A DNA stretch of 32,534 nucleotides. Source: Paracoccaceae bacterium. Lineage in GTDB: Bacteria; Pseudomonadota; Alphaproteobacteria; Rhodobacterales; Rhodobacteraceae. Where the stretch lies: NCBI GenBank assembly GCA_902573175.1, contig CACGIS010000011.1:1-32534 (forward strand), written 5' to 3'. Under the pieces are notes generated by a model. The model did no database searches and was not told where the DNA came from. It was given only the letters and a program-made list of their open reading frames with translations. A program made the translations under genes and the position numbers. Positions 25,407 to 32,534 of the stretch are shown piece after piece (within the stretch, counting starts at the first letter, position 1; every line of letters starts with the position of its first letter).

Positions 25407-26500
25407 GCTTTTGATCCTTTTTTACCGCTACCTAAAATTGCAGGCTTTTTATTGTCCAGCGGCCATCTTGGCCGAGCTGATATTGTGGTGTCATCATAAT
25501 CGCCATGCAAAAACCTTTCTGCTGCAGCATAAGCAATAATCGCTGCATTATCGGTACATAATTCTAAAGGTGGCGCTAAAAAATCTATCTTTTTTGTTTT
25601 GCATACTTTCTGAAGCGAGTGTCGAATTTTTTCGTTTGCGGCTACTCCACCTGCAATAGCAAAAGTCTGGTTTTCGTTAGTAAGTTTTGAATATAGGTCA
25701 ATAGCTCGAATTGACTTTTCAATAATTACATCGTGCATTGCTTGCTGGAAGCTAGCACTCAAATCGCTTACATCTTTTTCGAATAAGCCGCCCTGTTTAT
25801 TCATAAGCCCAGCTTGTTTTCGCATTAAAGCTGTTTTGAGGCCAGAAAAAGAAAAATTACAGTCCTCTCTATCAAGCAAAGGACGTGGTAAATCAAAGCG
25901 GTTCGAATCACCTTTTCTGGCAGCTTCTTCAATTGCGGGCCCTCCAGGCTGTTGCAAACCTAAAAGACGCGCAGCCTTATCGAAGGCTTCGCCAGGCGCA
26001 TCATCTATCGTTCCACCTAATCTTTCATATTTATTGTAATTATGAACTATGAGAAATTGACAATGCCCGCCTGAAACCAACAGTACAAGATAAGGAAAAA
26101 CAACTTTATCGGTCAGTCTAGGGGTAAGCGCATGCCCTGCAAGATGATTTACGCCAATTAGCGGCTTATTAGTTGAGACCGATAGCCCTTTTGCAAACAT
26201 TAGCCCTGACAGCACGCCACCGATGAGCCCAGGACCAGCGGTTACTCCAATAGCATTTATATCTGTGATGGCAACTTTTGCTGTTTTTAACGATTTCTCG
26301 ACAACAACATCAATTAATTCAGCATGAGCCCGAGCTGCTATCTCTGGCACAACGCCCCCATATTCTTTGTGGAGATTAAATTGATTATACACGATAGAAG
26401 ATCTAATTTTTGAGCCTTTAGGGTTTACTTCCAAAACTGAAGCAGCGGTATCATCACAGCTACTTTCAATTCCTAAAATAAGGGCTTTGTGTAAATCCAT
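25403..26500 (-). CDS. tsaD: tRNA N6-threonylcarbamoyladenosine synthase subunit TsaD
   Basis: TsaD transfers the threonylcarbamoyl group to A37 of tRNA, working with TsaB and TsaE. The 365-residue product (from ATG 26500) shows LGIESSCDDTAASV, the metal-binding H119 and H123 in NHLAGHALTPR, LVSGGHCQFL, and the C-terminal GGVAANEKIR and CTDNAAIIAYA. The frame stays open upstream to 26569, and ATG 26512 would add MEHN. The start at 26500 fits the conserved N-terminus best, and the upstream residues look non-conserved. It overlaps gpsA by 4 bases and is divergent from hemD with only about 48 bases between starts. Confidence 0.94.
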   Translation of the reverse strand: MDLHKALILGIESSCDDTAASVLEVNPKGSKIRSSIVYNQFNLHKEYGGVVPEIAARAHAELIDVVVEKSLKTAKVAITDINAIGVTAGPGLIGGVLSGLMFAKGLSVSTNKPLIGVNHLAGHALTPRLTDKVVFPYLVLLVSGGHCQFLIVHNYNKYERLGGTIDDAPGEAFDKAARLLGLQQPGGPAIEEAARKGDSNRFDLPRPLLDREDCNFSFSGLKTALMRKQAGLMNKQGGLFEKDVSDLSASFQQAMHDVIIEKSIRAIDLYSKLTNENQTFAIAGGVAANEKIRHSLQKVCKTKKIDFLAPPLELCTDNAAIIAYAAAERFLHGDYDDTTISARPRWPLDNKKPAILGSGKKGSKA

Positions 26501-26548
26501 ATTATGTTCCATTGTATCGCAGGCAGCATCGGAGTAGCATTTCAGCAT

Positions 26549-27286
26549 ATGACAAACAATCCCGACCAAGAAAATGTAATATTGCTTTTAACGCGGCCAT
26601 TAGGTGGAAATGAACGGTTTTGTTTAAATATAAAACATCTGTTGTATAGCTGCGAGATCCTAGATAACCCAATTCAAAAAATAGATTTTCTACCAAGCCT
26701 CAGTAAGGTCAATAAGAATTCGGTTTTAATCTTCACCTCAGCGAATGGGCTTCGAGCAGCAAAAAAACATAATTTGATTAATAAAAAATGTTTTGTAGTA
26801 GGAGCAAATACAAAAAAAATAGCGGTTAGTTTTGGATATGACGTTTTGGGGTTTTCGAAAGATCAGGAAAATTTATTGAAGTTAATTAAATCAAAAAAAC
26901 CTACCGAAAGCATGGTTCATATTAGAGGCAAGCATACTGTCGGAAATCTATGTGATGCATTGAAAAGAAGCCAGTTCAGTTGCTTGGACATAATTGGATA
27001 CAATCAAGAGCCACTGAAAATAAAAAAACAAAATTTGCAAAAGATTCACAGTGGTAGGCCAGTGATTTTGCCAATTTTCTCATCAAGGTCTGCTGAATTG
27101 TTACAAAGTAATCTAGATTTGACTGGGTTTAATGTAATTGCAATCAGCGAAGCTGTTGCAAAAATAGTTACAGGGGTCGAATTGGGGGCACTAGTGATTT
27201 CAAAAAAACCTGATTTAAAAAGTATGCAAGAAGCTACTCTTGCTATTTTGAGACGATTGATCAAGTTTGATGGTAGTACTAGTTAG
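26549..27286 (+). CDS. hemD: Uroporphyrinogen-III synthase
   Basis: HemD closes hydroxymethylbilane into uroporphyrinogen III in heme and cobalamin synthesis. The family is weakly conserved. Support comes from the N-terminal ILLLTRPLGGNERF, the motif IFTSANGLRAAK, the later PILPIFSSRSAELL and VIAISEAVAKIV, and the two-lobed layout of about 245 residues. The neighbours, a Mic60-like gene and hemY, are those of the alphaproteobacterial heme cluster. The start at ATG 26549 gives a typical N-terminus; GGAG at 26531 is rather far (14 bases). An in-frame ATG at 26504 is possible but would overlap the tsaD promoter region. hemC is not in the window. Confidence 0.85.
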   Translation: MTNNPDQENVILLLTRPLGGNERFCLNIKHLLYSCEILDNPIQKIDFLPSLSKVNKNSVLIFTSANGLRAAKKHNLINKKCFVVGANTKKIAVSFGYDVLGFSKDQENLLKLIKSKKPTESMVHIRGKHTVGNLCDALKRSQFSCLDIIGYNQEPLKIKKQNLQKIHSGRPVILPIFSSRSAELLQSNLDLTGFNVIAISEAVAKIVTGVELGALVISKKPDLKSMQEATLAILRRLIKFDGSTS

Positions 27287-27311
27287 CAATTGGCTGGAGA
27301 ATTGAGGAAAA

Positions 27312-28433
27312 ATGCCAAAGCCTAAGTCTCAAAAAAAAGAAAGTGACGGCACTGATTTAAGGGAAGCTGATTCATCATTAAATGATGAAAAAAATGAAAC
27401 TAAAAAAGAAGGCTTGGAGATAGAGAAATCGCGTAGCGTTAATCATTTAAAAGAACCAAAAAATAAACTTAATTCCTTTTTGCTTATTGGCTTATCTGGC
27501 TTGGCAACAGCAAGTTTTGGTCTTTTAGGTGTTTTTATGATAAATAATTATTATCCTAATTTTTTTAAAAATAATTCACAAATTGTATTTGAGCAGAATA
27601 TTCAGGTCAGACTAAAAGAGCTGTCAACTTCAATAAAAAAACTTGAAATTGATCTTACAAAAGCAAGCAAAAAAACAGAAAACTTTGTTAGTGAAAGAGA
27701 ATTAGTTGCCAGTTTAGCCAAACTTGAAAGTCAAATCATAAGTAACAAAGAGGAATTTGATCTCAAATTTTTGGAACTTGGAAGTATCAAAAAACAATTA
27801 GAAACTAATTCTGCGAACATTGATAGTTTGGAAACAGAAATTCGATCCACGATATTGATGCCTTTAGAGAAAAAACAGGAAAAAGATGTTCCTATTGAAG
27901 AAATATTAGACAAGGCTACAGACAATACTGAAAAAAGCATACCAATTGACCAGTCAATACAAGAAAACTTTAGGGAAATTCAGAAATCAACAATCTATGG
28001 GACCCCTTATAAAACGAGTTTAGATAATATTGAGCGTATTTTGGGTTCGAAAGCCCCAGATATCTTAAGAAATTTAGCAGAGACCGGCATTCCTACCATG
28101 AAAAACCTTACGGAATCTTTTCCGGAGTTCTCTCGTTTAGCTTTATCAGCTTATAGAAATGAAAAAGAAACAGAAAATTTTAAATTTTTAACCTTTTTAA
28201 AATTACAATTTCAAGCTCGGTCTACTATACCTCGTCAAGGCTCTGACCCCGACGCGGTTTTGTCCAGGTCAGAAGCATTTTTAAAATCAAATGATCTTGA
28301 AAAATCACTTTTTGAGTTGACGCAACTTGATGGCATTGCCTCGAAGGTTATGGAGCCGTGGCGCATTTCTGCGGAAAGTAGGATTGAATCTCTTTTGGCT
28401 GTCGAGCAACTTTTAAAAAGTACTAAGAAATAG
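27312..28433 (+). CDS. Mic60/mitofilin-like inner-membrane protein
   Basis: The 373-residue product has the layout of alphaproteobacterial Mic60, the proposed ancestor of the mitochondrial cristae-organising protein. A charged, disordered N-terminus (1-52) is followed by one membrane span (about 54-78), a long coiled-coil-prone region (about 95-200, rich in Lys, Glu and Leu), and a C-terminal helical domain. The C-terminal part reads PYKTSLDNIERILG...LRNLAETGIPTMKNLTESFPEFSRLALSA in segments, a pattern seen in COG4223 proteins. It sits between hemD and hemY, where such genes are known to occur. GAGGA precedes the ATG. The role inferred from the family is membrane shaping or outer-membrane contact; no direct evidence for that is in the sequence. 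Confidence 0.85.
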   Translation: MPKPKSQKKESDGTDLREADSSLNDEKNETKKEGLEIEKSRSVNHLKEPKNKLNSFLLIGLSGLATASFGLLGVFMINNYYPNFFKNNSQIVFEQNIQVRLKELSTSIKKLEIDLTKASKKTENFVSERELVASLAKLESQIISNKEEFDLKFLELGSIKKQLETNSANIDSLETEIRSTILMPLEKKQEKDVPIEEILDKATDNTEKSIPIDQSIQENFREIQKSTIYGTPYKTSLDNIERILGSKAPDILRNLAETGIPTMKNLTESFPEFSRLALSAYRNEKETENFKFLTFLKLQFQARSTIPRQGSDPDAVLSRSEAFLKSNDLEKSLFELTQLDGIASKVMEPWRISAESRIESLLAVEQLLKSTKK

Positions 28434-28445
28434 GAAGATCAAGGC

Positions 28446-29936
28446 ATGTTGATATCGCTTTTTAGATTGTCTTTATTCTTAATGATTGTAATGGCTTTTG
28501 CTTGGGGCGCTAGTTATTTAGCTAGTGACCAAAATAAAATCTTAGGAAGTACAATTATTGAAATTTCAGGTTTTGAGTATTTAATTAGTCCAATACAATT
28601 GTTGATACTTTTGGGTTTGATTATACTAGCTGCTTGGCTTGTCCTTAAAATAGTTTCGCTTATTCTCGCTATTTTTAGATTCATAAACGGTGATGAAACA
28701 GCAGTTTCTAGATATTTTGATCGCAACAGAGAAAGAAAGGGATTTAGAGCTTTATCGGAAGGGATGATGGCCCTAGCTTCTGGCGAAGGGTCCACCGCTT
28801 TATCCAAGGCAAAAAAAGCTGAAAAGTATTTAAAGCAACCATCACTTACTAATTTATTAGCTGCCCAGGCGGCAGAAATAGCAGGTGAGGCTGAGCATGC
28901 AGAAGAAATATATAAAGAGCTAATTTTAGATCCCACCACAAGATTTGTTGGAGTAAGGGGCATTATGAAAAAGCGACTGTCGGAAGGCGACACTGACACT
29001 GCCCTAAAATTAGCTGAAAAAGCTTTTTCCTTAAAACCAAAACATGAAGAAACACAGGATGTTCTGATAGGCCTTCAGACTCGCGGATCTGATTGGCGTG
29101 GAGCTCGAAAAACTCTCAGTGCAAAATTGAAATATGGAAGTCTACCTAAAGATATCCACAAAAGAAGAGATGCTGTTTTAGCATTATCAGAGGCGGCCGA
29201 AATAATTGAGACTGATAAAAGAATTGAGGCTCAAATAACGGCTGTAGAGGCAAATCGTATGTCTCCTGATTTAGTGCCAGCTGCTGCTCTAGTTGCTAAA
29301 GAATATTTGACAGACGATAAGAAAAAAAATGCAATAAAAGTAATTAAAAAGGCATGGGAGTCTCAACCTCATCCTGATTTGGCTGCGATCTATTCAGAAA
29401 TTTATGAAGGGGAAAATTCAGAGGATAGAGAAAAGGGGTTCAAGTTACTCGCTAAAATGAATCCCAAGCATGTTGAAACGAAAATAATGATGGCAGAAAT
29501 GTACCTGCAGGCTGAAGATTTTCCTAATGCGCGTAGATCACTTGGAGATACTTATGAGACGGTGCCTAACGTCCGCACGTTAACAATTATTGCAGCCATC
29601 GAAAAAGGCGAAGGTGCAGATGATAGTGTAATTCGAAAATGGCTAACAAAAGCAGTTTCGGCACCGCGTGGCCCACAATGGGTTTGCGAAAATTGCTCTA
29701 CAGTTCACTCTGCTTGGCGACCAACATGTTTTAATTGTAATGCATTAGATACTTTAACATGGATGGATGTCCCCGAGACAAATGCTGAGCTTGCTTCTGG
29801 AAGCGAGCGAGCTCCCTTTGTATTAGATGTATTAAATAGCAATGACACTGAAACTGCTCAATTTGACCTAGAAGTAGAACAGAGCCTAACGGAACTAGAT
29901 AATGTCGAAATTGAAGATGATAGCTCAAAAAGTTGA
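28446..29936 (+). CDS. hemY: HemY-like TPR protein with C-terminal zinc ribbon
   Basis: This 496-residue protein has two N-terminal membrane spans (about residues 5-24 and 45-70), the HemY_N layout, then helical TPR-like repeats (about 90-400). Near the C-terminus a zinc ribbon is visible: C414-x2-C417 in WVCENC and C428-x2-C431 in TCFNC. An acidic tail follows. HemY is encoded with heme genes in many proteobacteria but its molecular function is unsettled; it is not the protoporphyrinogen oxidase of Bacillus that shares the name. The gene follows the Mic60-like gene by 12 bases, so the two should be coexpressed and may act at the same membrane. Confidence 0.88.
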   Translation: MLISLFRLSLFLMIVMAFAWGASYLASDQNKILGSTIIEISGFEYLISPIQLLILLGLIILAAWLVLKIVSLILAIFRFINGDETAVSRYFDRNRERKGFRALSEGMMALASGEGSTALSKAKKAEKYLKQPSLTNLLAAQAAEIAGEAEHAEEIYKELILDPTTRFVGVRGIMKKRLSEGDTDTALKLAEKAFSLKPKHEETQDVLIGLQTRGSDWRGARKTLSAKLKYGSLPKDIHKRRDAVLALSEAAEIIETDKRIEAQITAVEANRMSPDLVPAAALVAKEYLTDDKKKNAIKVIKKAWESQPHPDLAAIYSEIYEGENSEDREKGFKLLAKMNPKHVETKIMMAEMYLQAEDFPNARRSLGDTYETVPNVRTLTIIAAIEKGEGADDSVIRKWLTKAVSAPRGPQWVCENCSTVHSAWRPTCFNCNALDTLTWMDVPETNAELASGSERAPFVLDVLNSNDTETAQFDLEVEQSLTELDNVEIEDDSSKS

Positions 29937-30002
29937 TTTTACTTTTCTTGTTAAATTGGTAAGCAAGATTTACTTTATCAGAATATTTAGGGAAAAGTTT
30001 TA

Positions 30003-30290
30003 ATGTCAGCTATATACGGTCCTGTCTTTTTGATATTAGATGTCGCGTTTTTTATTATGATCGCTCATATAATTATGAGTTGGCTAATAAGTTTCCAGGT
30101 TTTAAATCTTTATCAGCCCCTTGTTGCCCAAATCTGGACGGGATTGAACCGGCTTTTGGAACCAATATACGGTCCAATTCGTAGAGTCTTACCAAATACC
30201 CAGCCTTTAGATTTATCGCCGCTAGTAGCGTTTATTATTTTGATTTCTTTGCGCGATTATATTCTTCCTGAATTATTTGGACTCAGGTAG
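30003..30290 (+). CDS. YggT family membrane protein
   Basis: This is a 95-residue, two-span membrane protein of the YggT (CCB3/YggT) family. Visible family marks are the first span with MIAHIIMSWLISF and the loop that follows, including LNRLLEPIYGPIRRVLPNTQPLDLSPLVAF (split around position 30180). It is a single YggT repeat. Function is not established; relatives are linked to cytochrome assembly, osmotic tolerance or cell division. It is separated from hemY by 66 bases and is followed by a 141-base non-coding stretch. Confidence 0.88.
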   Translation: MSAIYGPVFLILDVAFFIMIAHIIMSWLISFQVLNLYQPLVAQIWTGLNRLLEPIYGPIRRVLPNTQPLDLSPLVAFIILISLRDYILPELFGLR

Positions 30291-30338
30291 TCTAGCGTAA
30301 AGAGTTAAATAAAGTAATTGCCAATATTTAGGTAAAAA

Positions 30339-30394
30339 TTGATAAACTATATTCTTGGTTTGGTTATAATCTTGTTTGAATTTAAATTTGAATT
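30339..30394 (+). promoter_or_regulatory. Possible promoter and A/T repeat before yaaA
   Basis: TTGATA at 30339-30344 and TATAAT at 30365-30370 look like -35 and -10 boxes, but the 20-base spacing is longer than ideal. Downstream, TTTGAATT occurs twice (30375-30382 and 30387-30394) with a 12-base period, flanking the palindrome AATTTAAATT. In AT-rich DNA both may be chance. Confidence 0.35.
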
Positions 30395-30431
30395 ATTTGT
30401 TGTAAGATGAAAGATAAAAGGAATTAATTAA

Positions 30432-31193
30432 ATGCTTGTTGTTGTTTCTCCGGCTAAGAAATTAGACATGAGCCCTGAAGTTGAGAAAATAAAAACATCA
30501 AAACCACTATTTTCTGATGATACTGATAGGTTAGTCAAAGCTGCAAGTCAGCTATCGGAGGAAAACTTGCAGTCCCTAATGAAAATTAGCCCTGCCTTGG
30601 CACGTCTGAACAAGGAAAGATTTAATAATTTTGGAAATCAAGAACGAAAGCCTGCAGCGTTTGCTTTTGCAGGTGATACCTATACTGGTTTTGATGCTAA
30701 ATCACTAGATGAAGATGCTTTAAGATGGGCTCAGGACCACATGAGGATTTTATCAGGTCTTTATGGGCTTTTAAGGCCCCTGGATGAAATTGAACCTTAT
30801 CGCCTGGAAATGGGTAGTCGATTGAAAGTTGAAAATACCTCTGATTTGTATGCCTATTGGGGAAGTCGATTATCTAATGAAATAAACCTTCAAGCAAAAA
30901 GTACTGAGTCTACATTGCTTTTAAATTGTGCAAGCCAAGAATACTTTAAGGCTGTAGATAACAAGTCATTGGAATTAGAAGTTATCACGCCTCAATTTTT
31001 TGAGCTGACCTCAAAAGGCCCTAAGCAAATAAGCTTTTACGCAAAAAAAGCGAGAGGTGCGATGGCTAGGTATGTGGTGGAAAATAGAATTGCTACGATA
31101 GAAGATTTAATTCAGTTTAATCTCGCTGGCTATAGTTATAATTCGAAAGAGTCATCTCGATTTTCGCCGGTCTTCTTTAGAAAAAACGATTAG
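30432..31193 (+). CDS. yaaA: Peroxide stress protein YaaA (DUF328/UPF0246)
   Basis: The 253-residue protein matches YaaA, which lowers free iron and protects DNA during peroxide stress in E. coli. The N-terminal VVSPAKKLDM is the family start. Further marks are FAGDTYTGFDA, RILSGLYGLLRPLDEIEPYRLEMG, LLNCASQEYFKAV and ARYVVENRI. Length is typical (about 250-260). No membrane segment. It stands alone between yggT and the pyrophosphatase gene; the upstream gap may hold a promoter. OxyR control is known in E. coli, but I cannot show it here. Confidence 0.94.
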   Translation: MLVVVSPAKKLDMSPEVEKIKTSKPLFSDDTDRLVKAASQLSEENLQSLMKISPALARLNKERFNNFGNQERKPAAFAFAGDTYTGFDAKSLDEDALRWAQDHMRILSGLYGLLRPLDEIEPYRLEMGSRLKVENTSDLYAYWGSRLSNEINLQAKSTESTLLLNCASQEYFKAVDNKSLELEVITPQFFELTSKGPKQISFYAKKARGAMARYVVENRIATIEDLIQFNLAGYSYNSKESSRFSPVFFRKND

Positions 31194-31265
31194 TTTTTCT
31201 TATGCGTGACAAGCATTTTAAAGATGCTTATAAGGCGGTCGATTAGTTTTTAAAAAGGTATAACA

Positions 31266-32186
31266 ATGGACTTGCAGGTTTTTGGACATCAGTCTCCTGA
31301 CACAGACTCAACCGGGTCGCCAATAATATGGTCATGGTATTTAAAAGAAAAAAAAGGATTGTCTGCAGTCCCTAAATTGTTGGGTGAGCCAAATACAGAA
31401 GCTTTGTTTGTGCTAGATCACTGGGGTTTCGAGAAGCCAGCGATAATAAACAATATTAATAAAGGCGAAAGTGTAATTATTGTAGATACTAACAACCCTG
31501 CCGAACTGCTAGAAAACATCAATGATGCAGATATTCAGGGAATAATTGATCATCATAAATTAGTTGGTGGATTAGAAACATCGGGTCCTATTGATATAAC
31601 AATTAGGCCTGTAGCTTGTACGGCGACAATAATGTTTGATTTGATGGGTGACGATGTATCAGACATGCCAGACCCCATAAAGGGCTTGGCTTTATCCTGT
31701 ATAATATCGGATACTTTAGAATTCCGAAGTCCAACTACTACCATTAGAGATCGTCAAGTTGCGGAGTGGCTAGCTAAAGAATTAAAAATTGATGTATCAA
31801 ATTACGCGTCCGAATTATTTCGAGCAAAATCAGATGTTTCCGATTTTTCGGATTCAGAGTTGCTCAGAATGGACTCGAAAAAATACCCGATAGCCGATTT
31901 GACGTTTCGTGTATCAGTTCTGGAAACGACAGAGCCAGATATGATATTTAGAAGAAAAAGAAGTTTAATAGAGACAATGGAAACCGTATGTGTGGAAGAC
32001 TCCGTCGACCATGTGTTATTATTTGTTGTTGATATACTGAAAGAAGAATCTACCCTATTTGTGCCTAACAAAAATGTTAAAAAAGTGGCTGAAAAATCTT
32101 TTGGTGTGAGTGTGTCTGATGATTCGGTGCTGCTGCCTGGTGTGGTAAGCCGTAAAAAGCAGATAATACCGAATTTAAAGATCTAG
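31266..32186 (+). CDS. ppaC: Manganese-dependent (family II) inorganic pyrophosphatase
   Basis: Family II pyrophosphatases hydrolyse PPi to phosphate and pull biosynthetic reactions forward; they belong to the DHH phosphoesterases. The metal ligands are visible: H8, D12 and D14 in FGHQSPDTDSTGSP, D74 in IIVDTN and D95-H96-H97 in IIDHHK. The C-terminal DHHA2-type domain ends VVSRKKQIIP, the conserved phosphate-binding tail. The 306-residue length is normal, with no CBS or DRTGG insert, so it should be constitutively active. AAGG lies ahead of the ATG. The HAD gene follows after 19 bases on the same strand. Confidence 0.95.
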   Translation: MDLQVFGHQSPDTDSTGSPIIWSWYLKEKKGLSAVPKLLGEPNTEALFVLDHWGFEKPAIINNINKGESVIIVDTNNPAELLENINDADIQGIIDHHKLVGGLETSGPIDITIRPVACTATIMFDLMGDDVSDMPDPIKGLALSCIISDTLEFRSPTTTIRDRQVAEWLAKELKIDVSNYASELFRAKSDVSDFSDSELLRMDSKKYPIADLTFRVSVLETTEPDMIFRRKRSLIETMETVCVEDSVDHVLLFVVDILKEESTLFVPNKNVKKVAEKSFGVSVSDDSVLLPGVVSRKKQIIPNLKI

Positions 32187-32205
32187 AACTTTTTAGGGCA
32201 GCTCT

Positions 32206-32534
32206 TTGACAGTAGTGATAAAATCATTAGATGACGTGTCTGAAAGGTACGATGCTTTGTTCGTCGATTTATGGGGGTGCGTACATAATGGCGTTAAAGC
32301 ATATACGAGCGCCAACGACTCCTTAAAAAAATACAGGGCCAAAGGTGGCAAAGTCGTTTTGGTAACCAACTCTCCTCGACCGCGGTCTGGCGTTGAAAAG
32401 CAGTTGATAAAATTTGGAGTTGATCCTGAGGCTTGGGATTTAATAGCTACATCTGGTGACAGTGCAAGAATGGCAATGTTTCAGGGTCTTGTTGGAAATA
32501 AAATTTATTTTATTGGAACGCCGTATGAAGAAAA
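32206..32534 (+). CDS. HAD-superfamily class IIA phosphatase, N-terminal part (runs off the window end)
   Basis: About 109 residues of a HAD phosphatase are visible before the window ends. The catalytic motif I is ALFVDLWGCVHNG and motif II is VVLVTNSPRPR, the pattern of class IIA HAD hydrolases such as NagD-like proteins (TIGR01459-type). The start is taken as TTG 32206, since AGGG at 32195-32198 is 7 bases ahead; GTG 32215 in the same frame is the alternative. The gene probably forms a unit with the pyrophosphatase gene 19 bases upstream. Substrate is unknown. Confidence 0.85.
   Translation, partial: MTVVIKSLDDVSERYDALFVDLWGCVHNGVKAYTSANDSLKKYRAKGGKVVLVTNSPRPRSGVEKQLIKFGVDPEAWDLIATSGDSARMAMFQGLVGNKIYFIGTPYEE

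Noticed and set aside
31213-31232. Hairpin AAGCAT...ATGCTT after yaaA
   Set aside because: The six-pair stem is AT-rich and has no T-run after it, so it is too weak to call a terminator.
1-32534. Mobile elements, CRISPR, tRNA genes or defence islands
   Set aside because: No repeat-spacer pattern, transposase, integrase, tRNA cloverleaf or defence gene was recognised; base composition looks even throughout.

Overview
The window is a gene-dense, AT-rich (by eye below 40 % G+C) piece of bacterial chromosome. It looks like an alphaproteobacterium of the Rhodobacterales type, probably a streamlined marine lineage. This is inferred from gene content and order: regB / senC-regA close to ahcY, tsaE-addB-addA-trxA beside hslVU, and hemD followed by a Mic60/mitofilin-like gene and hemY. 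No gap between genes exceeds about 260 bases. I see no tRNA, rRNA, CRISPR array, insertion sequence or prophage.

Layout. Positions 1-846 (minus) hold the N-terminal third of mutS, cut by the window edge, with msrA upstream of it. Positions 1722-4039 (plus) are a tight cluster: an unusual fold-type-IV PLP enzyme, an overlapping sulfotransferase-fold protein and a fumarylacetoacetate-hydrolase-family protein. A BKACE-type beta-keto acid cleavage enzyme converges on it (minus), followed by a DMT-family exporter (plus) and aroC (minus). A TPP riboswitch then leads thiBPQ, a thiamine ABC importer (about 7051-10322, plus). Positions 10326-20944 are one long minus-strand block of protein quality control, redox and DNA repair genes: regB, tsaE, addB, addA, trxA, hslV, hslU in transcription order. 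Divergent from regB lie senC and regA (plus), completing the RegBA redox two-component locus. They are followed by an HD-domain hydrolase (minus), ahcY (plus), gpsA and tsaD (minus, overlapping by 4 bases). From 26549 to the end the plus strand carries hemD, a Mic60-like gene and hemY, then yggT, yaaA, a manganese-type pyrophosphatase gene and the start of a HAD phosphatase gene.

Most of the window is core housekeeping sequence that I can name with confidence. Several convergent gene pairs overlap or nearly touch at their 3' ends, with no room for ordinary terminators. The parts most worth a second look are the 1722-4871 metabolic cluster, whose PLP enzyme lacks a usual Glu and has an ambiguous catalytic lysine; the switching geometry of the thiamine riboswitch; the Mic60-like gene in the heme locus; and the zinc-ribbon tail on HemY. 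I did not find a clearly undescribed defence or mobile system here.
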